A stretch of DNA of 34,436 bases from Christensenellaceae bacterium Phil1 (GTDB lineage Bacteria; Bacillota; Clostridia; Christensenellales; CAG-138): positions 1 through 34,436 of the forward strand of contig MSGS01000024.1 in assembly GCA_001940855.1 (NCBI GenBank), given 5' to 3'. The notes below the pieces were generated by a model that saw only the letters and a list, made by a program, of their open reading frames with translations, was not told the origin of the DNA and did no database searches. The translations under genes were made by a program, and so were the position numbers. Shown piece after piece: positions 17,349 to 26,255 of this stretch (position 1 is the stretch's first letter; each line of letters begins with the position of its first letter).

Positions 17349-18325
17349 AAAAGGTAACCAAGCTTGAAAAAAGCATAGAGGAGCAGATAGCCCAATACGG
17401 CGAAAAGCTGCTTTTTTCCGAAGCCGAATACAACCGTGACAATGCAGAGGACGGCGGCTATTCAAACTATTCATATTGGCGCTCCACATGGAGATCGTTT
17501 ACCAAGAACAAGGTTGCCATGTTCTTCATGTACCTGCTCATAGCGGTGCTGCTGTTCACCATAATACAGCCCATGCTGCCCAACCAGAAGGACCCCAACG
17601 AAATATTCTGGGTCGGTACCGCGCCCGATATGAATCACCGTCCGGATTCCGAATTCTGGTTCGGCACCAATTCAACAGGTCAGGACCTTTGGTCCAGAAT
17701 ATGGCACGGTACGCGCACAAGCCTGCTGATAGGCATTGTTGTTGGCTTCTGCAACGCATTCATAGGAATACTTATAGGCGCGCTGTGGGGCTATGTCCGC
17801 ATGCTTGATAGATTCCTTACGGAAGTTTATAACGTGCTGCACAATATTCCCAACAGCATCGTGCTCATATTGATATCCTATATACTCAAGCCCGGCGTAG
17901 GAACAATGATATTCGCCATGTGCGTAATGGGCTGGCTGCCCATGTGCCGCTTTGTCCGCAACCAGATAGTTATAATAAGGGACCAGGAATACAATCTTGC
18001 TTCCCGCTGCCTCGGCACGCCCACGTTCCGCATGATAACCAAAAACCTGCTGCCGTATCTTGTCAGCGTTATAATGCTGCGCATAGCTTTGGCAATTCCC
18101 GCCGCCATCGGCAGCGAGGTTTTCCTTACCTATATCGGCCTTGGGCTTCCGGTAAGCATACCGTCGCTCGGCAACCTTATAAACGAAGGCAGAATAGTTA
18201 TGATGAGCGCCAGCTCGCGCTATCAGATAATATTCCCCTCAATAGTGCTTTCGGCCATAACGATCTCCTTCTATGTAATAGGCAATTCGTTTTCCGATGC
18301 TGCCGACCCGAAGAACCATGTATAA
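17345..18325 (+). CDS. oppC: Peptide ABC transporter permease OppC
   Basis: 326 residues. A soluble N-terminal part of about 60 residues is followed by six membrane segments. The EAA loop is NLASRCLGTPTFRMITKNLLPYLV, and the W/FGTNSTGQDLWSRIWHGTRTSLLIG segment is diagnostic for OppC/DppC. The start at 17345 was chosen because it has GGAGGAG before it and forms the ATGA overlap with oppB; the longer frame lacks a ribosome site. It partners with OppB. Confidence 0.95.
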   Translation: MKKVTKLEKSIEEQIAQYGEKLLFSEAEYNRDNAEDGGYSNYSYWRSTWRSFTKNKVAMFFMYLLIAVLLFTIIQPMLPNQKDPNEIFWVGTAPDMNHRPDSEFWFGTNSTGQDLWSRIWHGTRTSLLIGIVVGFCNAFIGILIGALWGYVRMLDRFLTEVYNVLHNIPNSIVLILISYILKPGVGTMIFAMCVMGWLPMCRFVRNQIVIIRDQEYNLASRCLGTPTFRMITKNLLPYLVSVIMLRIALAIPAAIGSEVFLTYIGLGLPVSIPSLGNLINEGRIVMMSASSRYQIIFPSIVLSAITISFYVIGNSFSDAADPKNHV

Positions 18326-18338
18326 GGAGGGATAGAGC

Positions 18339-19397
18339 ATGTCAGCAGATTACAGCGAAAAAATACTTACGGTAAAGGAGCTTGAGGTGCAGTTCAACCT
18401 CAGGGGACAGGTGCTTACAGCCATACGCGGCATATCGCTTGATATTTATAAGGGCGAAAGCCTTGCAATAGTTGGCGAATCCGGCTCCGGCAAATCCGTG
18501 TTTACAAAAACCTTCATGGGAATGCTGGATAAAAACGGCAAGGTCACAAAGGGCGAAATACTTTATAACGGCATGGATCTTGCCAAGTTCGGCAGCGAAA
18601 AGGACTGGCTTAAAATAAGGGGCAAGGAGGTTGCCATGGTGTTTCAGGACCCCATGACCAGCCTTAATCCACTCAAAACCGTCGGCAAGCAAATTCAGGA
18701 AGCGCTGGAGCTGCATCAAAATCTGCATGGCCGCGCAGCGCGCGAAAGAACAATAGAAATACTTTCGGACGTTGGAATAAGCGAACCCGAAAGGCGATAT
18801 AAGCAATATCCGCACGAATTTTCCGGCGGAATGCGCCAGCGCGCCGTAATAGCCACGGCAATAGCCTGCAACCCCAACATTCTTATTTGCGATGAACCCA
18901 CGACCGCGCTTGACGTTACCATACAGGCGCAGATAATAGAGCTGCTTGAGCAGCTTCAAAAGAAATACCGCCTGACGATAATATATATCACGCACGACCT
19001 TGGCGTGGTTGCAAAGGTTGCGGACAGAATAGCCGTTATGTACGCAGGCGACATAATAGAAATCGGCCTTTGCAACGAAATATTCTATAATCCTCAGCAT
19101 CCTTACACATGGGCGCTGCTTTCAAGCCTGCCGCAGCTGGGCATAAAGGGCGAACCGCTTTATTCAATACACGGCACGCCGCCGAACCTTTTCAAGGAAA
19201 TAAAGGGCGACGCCTTCGCTCCGCGTAACCCGCGGGCGCTGAACATAGACTATGTTATCCGCCCGCCGTATTTTGAAGTATCCCCCACGCATTATGCAAA
19301 AACATGGCTGCTCGATCCCCGCTCGCCCAAAATAGAACCCCCGTCGATAATCCGGCGGCTAAGGGACAGATGGAAGGAGGCCAACCCCAATGAGTGA
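18339..19397 (+). CDS. oppD: Peptide ABC transporter ATPase OppD
   Basis: 352 residues. It powers peptide import together with OppF. Walker A is GESGSGKS, the signature is FSGGMRQR, Walker B is [15 protein letters not shown], and the His-loop lies in [10 protein letters not shown]. The C-terminal Opp/Dpp extension (from about residue 250, starting [18 protein letters not shown]) is present but its usual metal-cluster cysteines (CxxxRC-type) are replaced by [10 protein letters not shown], a deviation also seen in some homologues. AAGGAGG precedes the ATG. It overlaps oppF by 8 bases. Confidence 0.95.
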   Translation: MSADYSEKILTVKELEVQFNLRGQVLTAIRGISLDIYKGESLAIVGESGSGKSVFTKTFMGMLDKNGKVTKGEILYNGMDLAKFGSEKDWLKIRGKEVAMVFQDPMTSLNPLKTVGKQIQEALELHQNLHGRAARERTIEILSDVGISEPERRYKQYPHEFSGGMRQRAVIATAIACNPNILICDEPTTALDVTIQAQIIELLEQLQKKYRLTIIYITHDLGVVAKVADRIAVMYAGDIIEIGLCNEIFYNPQHPYTWALLSSLPQLGIKGEPLYSIHGTPPNLFKEIKGDAFAPRNPRALNIDYVIRPPYFEVSPTHYAKTWLLDPRSPKIEPPSIIRRLRDRWKEANPNE

Positions 19398-20328
19398 AAC
19401 GCGGGAAAAACTGCTTGAGGTCAAAGACCTTCATGTTGAATTCGGCAAAGGCCGCAAAAAGTTCGAGGCCATAAAGGGCGTAAGCTTCGACATATATAAG
19501 GGCGAAACATTCGGTCTGGTGGGCGAGTCCGGCTCCGGCAAAACCACCATAGGCCGCGCAATAATCCGCATAAACCCCGTTTCTTCGGGCGAAATACTCT
19601 TTAAGGGTAAGCGCATAAGCGGCAAAATAGACAAGGAAACGAACAGGGAAATCGTCAAAAAGATACAGATGATCTTTCAGGACCCCATGGCCTCGCTCAA
19701 CGAGCGCGCAAAGGTGGACTACATCGTTTCGGAAGGGCTGTATAACATAGGCGGCTTTTCTTCGGAGGAGGAAAGGCAGCTAAAGGTCAAGAAGGCCATG
19801 CTGGACGTTGGGCTTCCGCCCGAATTTGCAACGCGCTTCCCGCATGAATTTTCCGGCGGACAGCGCCAGCGCATAGGCATTGCGCGCGTGCTTGTTATGC
19901 ATCCGGAGCTGATAATTGCGGATGAGCCGATAAGCGCTCTGGACGTTTCCATAAGGGCGCAGGTGCTCAATCTGCTTTCCGATCTGCAAAAGGAATACGG
20001 GCTGACGTATCTTTTTATTGCGCACGATCTTTCCATAATGCGCTTCATAACCAACCGCCTTGCCGTTATACACAAGGGCCGCATAGTGGAACTTTCAGAA
20101 ACTGAAAAGCTGTTTGCGCACCCGCTGCATCCATACACAAAATCGCTGCTTTCCGCAATACCCCAGCCCGACCCATTGAGCGAAAAGGGGAAAAAAACGC
20201 TGCCCTACGACCCATCCTGCCATGATTATTCCGTGGATAAGCCGGAATGGCTGGAACTTGAGGACGGCCACTTTGTGCTTGCAAACAATAAAGAAGCCGA
20301 GCAATACAGAAAGGAGCTTGCAAACTGA
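19390..20328 (+). CDS. oppF: Peptide ABC transporter ATPase OppF
   Basis: 312 residues. It is the second ATPase of the importer. Walker A is GESGSGKTT, the signature is [15 protein letters not shown], Walker B is [14 protein letters not shown] and the switch is FIAHDLS. The C-terminal part [19 protein letters not shown] is the typical OppF tail. Its last codons carry the AAGGAG that probably serves the next gene. Completes the set A-B-C-D-F. Confidence 0.95.
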   Translation: MSETREKLLEVKDLHVEFGKGRKKFEAIKGVSFDIYKGETFGLVGESGSGKTTIGRAIIRINPVSSGEILFKGKRISGKIDKETNREIVKKIQMIFQDPMASLNERAKVDYIVSEGLYNIGGFSSEEERQLKVKKAMLDVGLPPEFATRFPHEFSGGQRQRIGIARVLVMHPELIIADEPISALDVSIRAQVLNLLSDLQKEYGLTYLFIAHDLSIMRFITNRLAVIHKGRIVELSETEKLFAHPLHPYTKSLLSAIPQPDPLSEKGKKTLPYDPSCHDYSVDKPEWLELEDGHFVLANNKEAEQYRKELAN

Positions 20329-20330
20329 AC

Positions 20331-21806
20331 ATGAACCACATTATTTCAAAATCCTGCACCGACGCGCAGGCATATATAGTCCCCTTCAGGGCCGGCAGCC
20401 CCCGCAGCGTAAGCATAGCGCCGGAGATAGACGCGGCCGTTGATTTAGCCATAAACGGAAGCTTTGGCGGCAATTTGGGCGAAACATACGCAATGACCCT
20501 TCCCGCGGGAGATAAGCTTACAAGCATAATATTGCTTGGCCTTGGCGCGGACAGGCTGAGCGTGAGAGATATCCACACCAAAGCGGCGCCTGCATTTAAG
20601 CAGGCTAAGCAGCTTGGCGCAAAGCACGTTGCCGTAATGCTCGATCAGGTAAGCGAATTGAGCGAATCGGCCGAGCTTTTCGGTGCATTGGCAAGGCTGC
20701 CGCAGCTGGTTGGGTATACAAACAGCGGGCTTAAATCTAACCCCGAAAATAAAAACTTTGAGCAGATAACGTTCGTTACCGCGGCAGACACTCTCGATGC
20801 CGCCCTGAGCGAGGCCGTTGCAACCGCCCGCGGCACAGTAATCGCGCGCAGGCTATGCAACCTAAGGTCAAACGAGCAAACGCCGCAGTCTTTGGCGGAG
20901 GATGCAGCCGCGCTCGGCAAGGAGTACGGCTTCGATGTGCAGCTGTTCGACAAAGCCGCAATAGAGGAACTGGGCATGGAAAGCTTCCTTTCCGTGGCCC
21001 GCGGCGCGCATAACACCCCGCCCGTGCTTATCGTGATGCGCTATCTTAATGGCGGCGACTCGCCGCGCATCGGCCTTGTGGGCAAGGGCATAGTGTACGA
21101 CAGCGGCGGCTACAGCATAAAAACCACGCCCGGCATGAAGAATATGTTTGACGATATGGGCGGCGCAGCCGCGGTAATAGGCGCAATGACCGCCGTTGCG
21201 GATCAAAAGCTAAAGGCCAACGTAATAGGCGTTATTGCCGCGTGTGAAAACAAAATCGCTGCGGATGCTTACGTCCCCGGGGACATAATAGGCTCCATGA
21301 GCGGCAAAACGATAGAGGTCATAAGCGCGGACGCGGAAGGCAGGCTTACCCTTGCGGATGCGGTAACGTATATACAGCGCAAGGAAAGCTGCCGCTTCGT
21401 CGCCGACATCGCCACCCTTACCGGCAGCGCAAAAACCGCCGTCGGCAAATACAGCGCCGCCGTGCTGACAAATAACGAAGAGCTGTATGCTTCCGCGCGG
21501 GAAGCCTCGCGCCTGTCCGCCGAAAAGATATGGCGGCTGGATAACGACCGCGAAATGCTGCCGTGCATAAAAACGCCCGTAGCGGATTTGAAAAACGCCG
21601 GCAACGCAACGGTTGACGGCGGGGGATGTATGCTGGGCGGAATGTTCGTGGGCGAATTTATAGAAAACGATATCCCCTGGATACATATAGACATGGCCCC
21701 CGTAAACTTCCGCACGGAGCCGCCGGCATACTGCGCATACGGTGCAACGGGCTACGGCGCTTCATTGCTGTATCATTTGGTGAAGCAGCTTAAAGGCAAC
21801 GCATAA
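20331..21806 (+). CDS. pepA: Leucyl aminopeptidase, M17 family
   Basis: 491 residues, normal for PepA. It removes N-terminal residues from peptides in the cytoplasm using two metal ions. Metal and catalytic residues are conserved in VGKGIVYDSGG (Lys252, Asp257), FDDMGGAAAV and SADAEGRLTLADA (Asp334, Glu336, Arg338; the usual first residues NT are SA here). The N-terminal domain is divergent. The ATG lies 2 bases after the oppF stop; its ribosome site AAGGAG (20311-20316) is rather far at 14 bases, so translation may depend on coupling to oppF. Sitting behind a peptide importer, it would digest the imported peptides. Confidence 0.93.
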   Translation: MNHIISKSCTDAQAYIVPFRAGSPRSVSIAPEIDAAVDLAINGSFGGNLGETYAMTLPAGDKLTSIILLGLGADRLSVRDIHTKAAPAFKQAKQLGAKHVAVMLDQVSELSESAELFGALARLPQLVGYTNSGLKSNPENKNFEQITFVTAADTLDAALSEAVATARGTVIARRLCNLRSNEQTPQSLAEDAAALGKEYGFDVQLFDKAAIEELGMESFLSVARGAHNTPPVLIVMRYLNGGDSPRIGLVGKGIVYDSGGYSIKTTPGMKNMFDDMGGAAAVIGAMTAVADQKLKANVIGVIAACENKIAADAYVPGDIIGSMSGKTIEVISADAEGRLTLADAVTYIQRKESCRFVADIATLTGSAKTAVGKYSAAVLTNNEELYASAREASRLSAEKIWRLDNDREMLPCIKTPVADLKNAGNATVDGGGCMLGGMFVGEFIENDIPWIHIDMAPVNFRTEPPAYCAYGATGYGASLLYHLVKQLKGNA

Positions 21807-21819
21807 GGAGGGCATCAGC

Positions 21820-22521
21820 ATGAAACCGCGTATAGGAATAATGAGCAGGTACCTTGCCAAGGACAACCGTTTTGTTACCAAAGCCGGCTACATTTATGCC
21901 ATTTCGGCCGTGGGCGGGCTTCCCATACAAATACCCATAGCCGATGTTGCCGACGTTGATGCAATAGCCGGCATGGTGGACGGCATAATAATAACCGGCG
22001 GCGCGGACGTAACGCCGCTGGTATACGGCGAGCAGCCCGTGCCCGCAATAGGCCCCACCTGCGGCGCAAACGACAGATTTGAAATAGCCCTTATCCATGC
22101 CGCGCTTGCAAAGAAAAAGCCCGTGCTCGGCATATGCCGCGGCATACAGGTTATAAACGTTGCCTTCGGCGGCACGCTTTATCAGGATATCCCCAGCCAG
22201 ATATCCCGCGATATCTGCCATAATCAGGGCGCCGCCGGAACCGAGCGCACGCACAGCGTGGCCATTGAGCCGGGCAGCTATATGCACGGCATAGCCAAAT
22301 GCGATACCATGCTTGTCAACAGCTTCCATCATCAGGCGCTCAATACCATAGGCGACGGGCTGAAGGTAAGCGCGCGCGCCATGGACGGCGTTGTCGAGGC
22401 CGTTGAAAATGCGGATGGTTCCGTGTTCGCCGTGCAATGGCACCCCGAATTGCTGTATGCCGAAAATCCGGAGCACCGCGCCATATTTGAAACATTCGTA
22501 AACAGGTGCGCCGCCAAATAG
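21820..22521 (+). CDS. Gamma-glutamyl-GABA hydrolase-like amidohydrolase (peptidase C26, PuuD type)
   Basis: 233 residues, class I glutamine-amidotransferase fold. The nucleophile is in LGICRGIQ (Cys106), with His208 and Glu210 in QWHPE; IIITGGADVTPLVYGE is the family's oxyanion region. PuuD-type enzymes cleave gamma-glutamyl amide bonds, such as gamma-glutamyl-GABA in polyamine breakdown. No other puu gene is present here. In this operon it may cleave gamma-glutamyl peptides, which ordinary aminopeptidases cannot open; that is inference. AAGGAGG precedes the ATG, 13 bases after pepA. Confidence 0.88.
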   Translation: MKPRIGIMSRYLAKDNRFVTKAGYIYAISAVGGLPIQIPIADVADVDAIAGMVDGIIITGGADVTPLVYGEQPVPAIGPTCGANDRFEIALIHAALAKKKPVLGICRGIQVINVAFGGTLYQDIPSQISRDICHNQGAAGTERTHSVAIEPGSYMHGIAKCDTMLVNSFHHQALNTIGDGLKVSARAMDGVVEAVENADGSVFAVQWHPELLYAENPEHRAIFETFVNRCAAK

Positions 22522-22559
22522 CGCCGCAATATAAACAGGCATTCACGCTAACACTGTTC

Positions 22560-22602
22560 GCAGGGCCCGCGCCACATAGTCAGGTGCGGGCCCTGCGGCA
22601 CT
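22560..22602. terminator. Two-way terminator between the opp operon and the metallopeptidase gene
   Basis: A 14-bp stem (22560-22573 with 22583-22596, one G-T pair) with a 9-base loop, followed on the plus strand by GGCACTTTTATG. It ends the opp-pepA operon and lies just beyond the stop of the convergent gene at 22618. Confidence 0.7.
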
Positions 22603-22617
22603 TTTATGCATGCCGCG

Positions 22618-23334
22618 CTATGTGTTATTAAGCAGCTGCTTTCTCTCTTTCCAGTCCGGCATCATCGCTGCAAGGAAATCATAGAATTGCTTTGAATGAT
22701 CGGGATATATAAGGTGGCACAGCTCGTGCAGCACAACGTATTCAACGGCTCCTCTCGGCGCCGCGAGCAGGCGCTTATTCAGCGTGACTATGCCCTTTTT
22801 AACGTGGCATGTGCCCCAGCGCGATTTCATGTCCCTTATGCGCAGCTGCGGCCTTTCAACGCCGTATTTCTCAAACGGTGGATATAATTCGTACAGCATT
22901 TCGCCGAATACTGCCCAGCATTGCCCGTTTATGAAGTTATCAATCAGGCGGCTTTTTCTGCCTAAATCATTAACATCCTTTACCGCTATGTGAATATATC
23001 CTCCTTCGATCGATACGGATTCCTTATCCGCGCGAAGCACCTGCAAAATATATTCCTGTCCAAGGAGCGTAATCATTTCACCGCTTATGTATTGCTCCGG
23101 CCGCTGCTCGCGCTGCGCCGCTTTTTTGAATTTATCCTGTGCATTTGCAATAAACGCCGCCTTGTCGCCGACGAACCTGTCAACCTCTTTATCGCTTATA
23201 AATTCATTTGCCGAAACGTATATGCTGCCGTCTCTGCGTATTCTCAAATTCATGTTTTTTACCATTTTGCGCTCCAGCGTATATATAAATTCTCTGCCCT
23301 GTGCAAAGACCGTTCTTACGGCAATGTTCCTCAT
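22618..23334 (-). CDS. YgjP-like (DUF45) zinc metallopeptidase
   Basis: 238 residues. The zinc motif is HELCH at 203-207 (HExxH), with the third ligand likely His in YPDHSKQFYDFL. SRWGTCHVKKGIVTLNKRLL just before it is typical of the YgjP/WLM-type SprT-like group. Genomes encode it widely, sometimes near restriction-modification genes, but its natural substrate is unknown. Here it stands alone, convergent to the opp operon. The ATG at 23334 has GGGGGA about 10 bases upstream. Confidence 0.85.
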   Translation of the reverse strand: MRNIAVRTVFAQGREFIYTLERKMVKNMNLRIRRDGSIYVSANEFISDKEVDRFVGDKAAFIANAQDKFKKAAQREQRPEQYISGEMITLLGQEYILQVLRADKESVSIEGGYIHIAVKDVNDLGRKSRLIDNFINGQCWAVFGEMLYELYPPFEKYGVERPQLRIRDMKSRWGTCHVKKGIVTLNKRLLAAPRGAVEYVVLHELCHLIYPDHSKQFYDFLAAMMPDWKERKQLLNNT

Positions 23335-23467
23335 GCTAAAAAATCCCCCGTAAACAGGCCGTTTTGACCATATTCTATTTTTTTAGTTTAGCACGCGATG
23401 CGGCGCATAGCAATCATAAGCAGCTTTTTCTTATGCATAATTTATGCATAAACCATAAACATCCATA

Positions 23468-23497
23468 TTGACATAACCGATACTAAGGTGATAATAT
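23468..23497 (+). promoter_or_regulatory. Sigma-A promoter of the reductase operon
   Basis: A perfect TTGACA (23468-23473) is followed after 17-18 bases by ATAATA/TAATAT (23491-23497). Transcription would begin near 23504, leaving a leader of about 130 bases before the GrdE-type gene. No -24/-12 element is seen here, so sigma-54 does not appear to drive this locus. Confidence 0.65.
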
Positions 23498-23515
23498 AGG
23501 GAAAAATTCGTATAA

Positions 23516-23544
23516 GTTGTACGGACAACCGATTATATAGTTGT
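23516..23544. promoter_or_regulatory. Candidate repressor operator in the reductase leader
   Basis: The palindrome GTTGTACGGACAAC (23516-23529, arms of 5) is followed by another GTTGT at 23540-23544, giving a second inverted pair ACAAC/GTTGT. It lies about 12 bases after the predicted transcription start, where a bound repressor would block polymerase. The GntR/UTRA gene at 28659 is the natural candidate to bind it. A wider inverted pair AGGTTG (23565-23570) and CAACCT (23598-23603) follows in the leader. Confidence 0.5.
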
Positions 23545-23636
23545 TGCTAATTGCAGTCAACCGTAGGTTGGATGAATTGAAACATCGGTATCCAGCACAA
23601 CCTAATAAGCAATAACAATAACGAAAGGGCAAGGCA

Positions 23637-24872
23637 ATGATTCTAATTCAGAACACGGTGAAGCGGGTCACATTCGGCGATAACTCATCCTATCAAAACG
23701 GGCTGCTTACCGTTTCCAAGGAGGAGCTGTCCGCAGCGGCGCTCAAAAATACCGATGGGAAATATGCCTTTGATATCGACGTGTGCTGCCCCGGCGAAAA
23801 AACGCGCATCGTTCACATTACCGATGCCATTAAGCCTTCCTATAAGCCGGATGCGGCCGCTTTCCCCGGCTGGACAGAAGGCGAAAACAAGTGCGGGCAA
23901 GGCGAAACCGTTCAGCTTGAAAATCTCTGCCTGCTGCAAACGTTCGCATATCCCGGTATTCAGGAAGGCATAGTAGACATGTCCGGCGAAGGCGCGAAGT
24001 ATTCGCTATTCTCCAAAAAGATCAATCTGGTAATGTCCGTAAAGCTGCTCGATGCGGCTATCGAAAAGCCCGTTTTGGCAAAGGACCTTGTAAGGATGCA
24101 GACGCAGGCCGCGGAATACCTTGCATCCATCGCCAAGGATGCCTGCGAAAAGAAGATTGAAATAAACAACCCGCAGCCGTCCTCTCTGCCCCGCGTTGGC
24201 TATGCCTATTTTGTGCAGGCGCAGGGACCCCTCCGCAACGTGTTCATGTATGGCAAGGAATGCGTAAACATGAAAGCGACCTATCTTTCCCCCGCGGAGA
24301 TTATTGACGGCGCGCTCGTAAGCGGCAATTACATAATCGCCTGCCAGAAGAACCCCACCATTTACCATCAGGAAAACCCCGTTATACGCTACGGCATCGC
24401 CAATTCCGGCAAGGAGATGGACTTTGTGGGCGCGATATGCGCAACCGAAAGCAATCTGCTGGACGGCAAGCGCGAATCCGCCGCCAGCATAACCCAAAAG
24501 GCGCTTGAGCTGCACTGCGACGGCATGATAATCACGCAGGAAGGCGGAGGCCACGCCGACGTTGATTTGATATTCACCAACGATGCCCTGACCGACGCGG
24601 GCATACGCACCGTTGTTATAGCCAACGAGATAGCCGGCCCGGACGGAATACTTCCCCCGCTGGTTTCCTTCTCCTCCAAGGTGGATGCAACCATATCCAC
24701 CGGCAATAACGACCAAGTGATAGAGCTTGACGCAATGGATAAGTCCATCGGCGGCGACGCCATTTCAAACGGCGCGCATAACGCCACGGACAGCTTCAAA
24801 ACGCCTTTGGGCATTATGTACACGGCCACCAATCAGCTGGGCGTAAGCAACATGACCACAAAGGCCTATTAA
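23637..24872 (+). CDS. grdE-like: GrdE-type proprotein of a glycine/sarcosine/betaine reductase-family component B
   Basis: 411 residues. Family members are made as one chain and split at a cysteine into two subunits, with the cysteine turning into a pyruvoyl group that binds the amino substrate as a Schiff base. Family landmarks are seen: AFPGWTEGENKCGQGETVQL, FQEGIVDMSG-like AYPGIQEGIVDMSGEGAKYS, LPRVGYAYFVQAQG, SPAEIIDGALVSGNYIIACQKNPTIYHQENPVIRYGI and ITQEGGGHADVDLIFT. Cys236 in IIACQK is the likely processing residue by alignment from memory; the first cysteine of the usual NCVAPC pattern is tyrosine here (Tyr232). Length is slightly shorter than GrdE (about 428). It lies 10 bases before the GrdB-type gene. 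Whether the substrate is glycine, sarcosine, betaine or another compound cannot be told. Confidence 0.85.
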   Translation: MILIQNTVKRVTFGDNSSYQNGLLTVSKEELSAAALKNTDGKYAFDIDVCCPGEKTRIVHITDAIKPSYKPDAAAFPGWTEGENKCGQGETVQLENLCLLQTFAYPGIQEGIVDMSGEGAKYSLFSKKINLVMSVKLLDAAIEKPVLAKDLVRMQTQAAEYLASIAKDACEKKIEINNPQPSSLPRVGYAYFVQAQGPLRNVFMYGKECVNMKATYLSPAEIIDGALVSGNYIIACQKNPTIYHQENPVIRYGIANSGKEMDFVGAICATESNLLDGKRESAASITQKALELHCDGMIITQEGGGHADVDLIFTNDALTDAGIRTVVIANEIAGPDGILPPLVSFSSKVDATISTGNNDQVIELDAMDKSIGGDAISNGAHNATDSFKTPLGIMYTATNQLGVSNMTTKAY

Positions 24873-24882
24873 GGAGACGAGC

Positions 24883-26181
24883 ATGGCAAAGTACAGAGTT
24901 GTTCACTATATAAACCAGTTTTATGCGGGCATAGGCGGCGAGGAGCAGGCGGATACCGGACTGTTCTGCGAAGAAGGCCCCAAGGGACCGGGCATGGCGT
25001 TCAAAGGCGCGCTCGGCCCAGATTTTGAAATTGTTGCGACGATTTACTGTGGCGATAACTATGCCGTTGACCATACCGAGCAGGTGATGCCTCAAATCAT
25101 CGAAACCATCCGCAAATATAATCCGGATCTGGTCATCGCCGGTCCCGCGTTCAACGCCGGGCGTTACGGCCCCATGTGCGGCGCGGTAGCCAAGGCCGCG
25201 AATGAGGCGGGCTTCCTTTCCGTGACCGGAATGTATGAAGAAAACCCGGGCGTGGAAATGTACAGCAAGTATACCTACATCGTAAAGACCGCCAATTCCG
25301 CCGCAGGCATGCGCAAGGCCGTTCCCGCAATGGCAGCGCTTTGCAAAAAGCTTGTGGCCGGCGAAGAAGTAAGCCCCGATGCGGACGGCTACTTCAAGCG
25401 CGGCAAAAAGAACGTTTTTGTTGATAAAAACGGCGCACAGCGCGCCTTTGAAATGCTTATGGCCAAGCTGAAGGGCGAGCCTGTCGTTCAGGAAATAGAA
25501 ATGCCGCCCTTTGAAGCGGTTGAGCCGGCGGCGCCCATAAAAGACATGAAGCATGCCAAGCTTGCGCTTGTGACGGACGCGGGGCTTACGGACAAAACCA
25601 ACAGCTTCCGTTTGGAATCCTCCCGCGCGTCCAAGTACGTTGCCCTTAGCATCGCCGGAATGGACAGCCTTTCCGCCGACGATTTCAGCGCCAACCATGG
25701 CGGCTACGACAACACGCAGGCCAACCGAAACCCCAATGTTATAGTCCCGCTGGATGTCGTTCGTTCCTTCCAGAAGGCCGGTGCCTTTGCCGAGTTGGAA
25801 GATACTATCTATTCCACGACCGGCAACGGCACCAGCCTGAAAAATGCCCAGTCCTTCGGCGCAGAGATCGCCAACCGACTGCTGGCAGCGCATGTGAACG
25901 GCGTGATACTTACATCGACCTGAGGAACCAGCACGCGTTGCGGTGCAATGCTCGTAAAAGAAATTGAACGTGTTGGTATCCCCGCGGTGCAGATATGCAC
26001 CATACTGCCGATTGCGCAAACAGTCGGCGCGAACAGAATAGTGCGCGCAATAGCCATTCCAACGCCCGTCGGCGCGCCCAACCTTCCCGCGGAGGAAGAG
26101 AAAGCTTTGCGCGAATCGATCGTTTCCAAAGCCATACGCGCCCTTGAGACCGAAGTCAACGGCCAGCTTACGATCGAATAA
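24883..26181 (+). CDS. grdB-like: GrdB-type selenoprotein, component B of a glycine/sarcosine/betaine reductase-like enzyme (TGA = selenocysteine)
   Basis: One gene of 433 codons including its stop, with in-frame TGA at 25921-25923 as codon 347. Residues before it follow the family throughout: VHYINQFYAGIGGEEQAD, VIAGPAFNAGRYGPMCGA, VTGMYEENPGVEMYSK, YIVKTANSAAGMRKA, RLESSRASKYVALSI, NHGGYDNTQAN and STTGNGTS. Directly after the TGA the same frame continues with GTSTRCGAMLVKEIERVGIP, VQICTI and TVGANRIVRAIAIPTPVG, again family sequence, and ends at a TAA with no other disruption. Selenocysteine attacks the substrate bound on the GrdE-type partner, giving a carboxymethyl-selenoether passed on to GrdA. 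Length and Sec position agree with GrdB (about 436, Sec near 350). Most relatives have a Cys three residues after Sec; here it is Ser. AAGGAG precedes the ATG. GrdA, GrdC, GrdD and sel genes are not in the window. Confidence 0.93.
25924..25952 (+). promoter_or_regulatory. Candidate bacterial SECIS hairpin after the selenocysteine codon
   Basis: Seven bases after the TGA, GCAC (25931-25934) can pair with GTGC (25943-25946) around the loop GCGTTGCG; the alternative arms AGCA (25930-25933) and TGCT (25949-25952) also exist. The distance and the G-T in the loop are compatible with SelB recognition. The fold is short and not proven. Confidence 0.45.
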
Positions 26182-26255
26182 AGCAAACGGTTACAGATTA
26201 TTTTGTGTGCTATGAGCCTGATGGCACGATTTTATAAAAAAATAGGAGGTCACAT

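Noticed and set aside
23498..23636. Glycine riboswitch in the leader of the reductase operon
   Set aside because: I looked for the conserved paired aptamer cores and did not find them; only short inverted repeats suited to a protein operator are seen.
25948..26181. Separate small gene after the TGA in the GrdB-type gene
   Set aside because: Its frame is the same as that of the upstream gene, it has no ribosome site, and the bases between the TGA and its ATG also code for family sequence. It is the C-terminal part of the selenoprotein.
26222..26238. Possible second sigma-54 promoter before the DASS transporter
   Set aside because: TGGCACG matches the -24 element exactly, but the -12 position has TA in place of the required GC.
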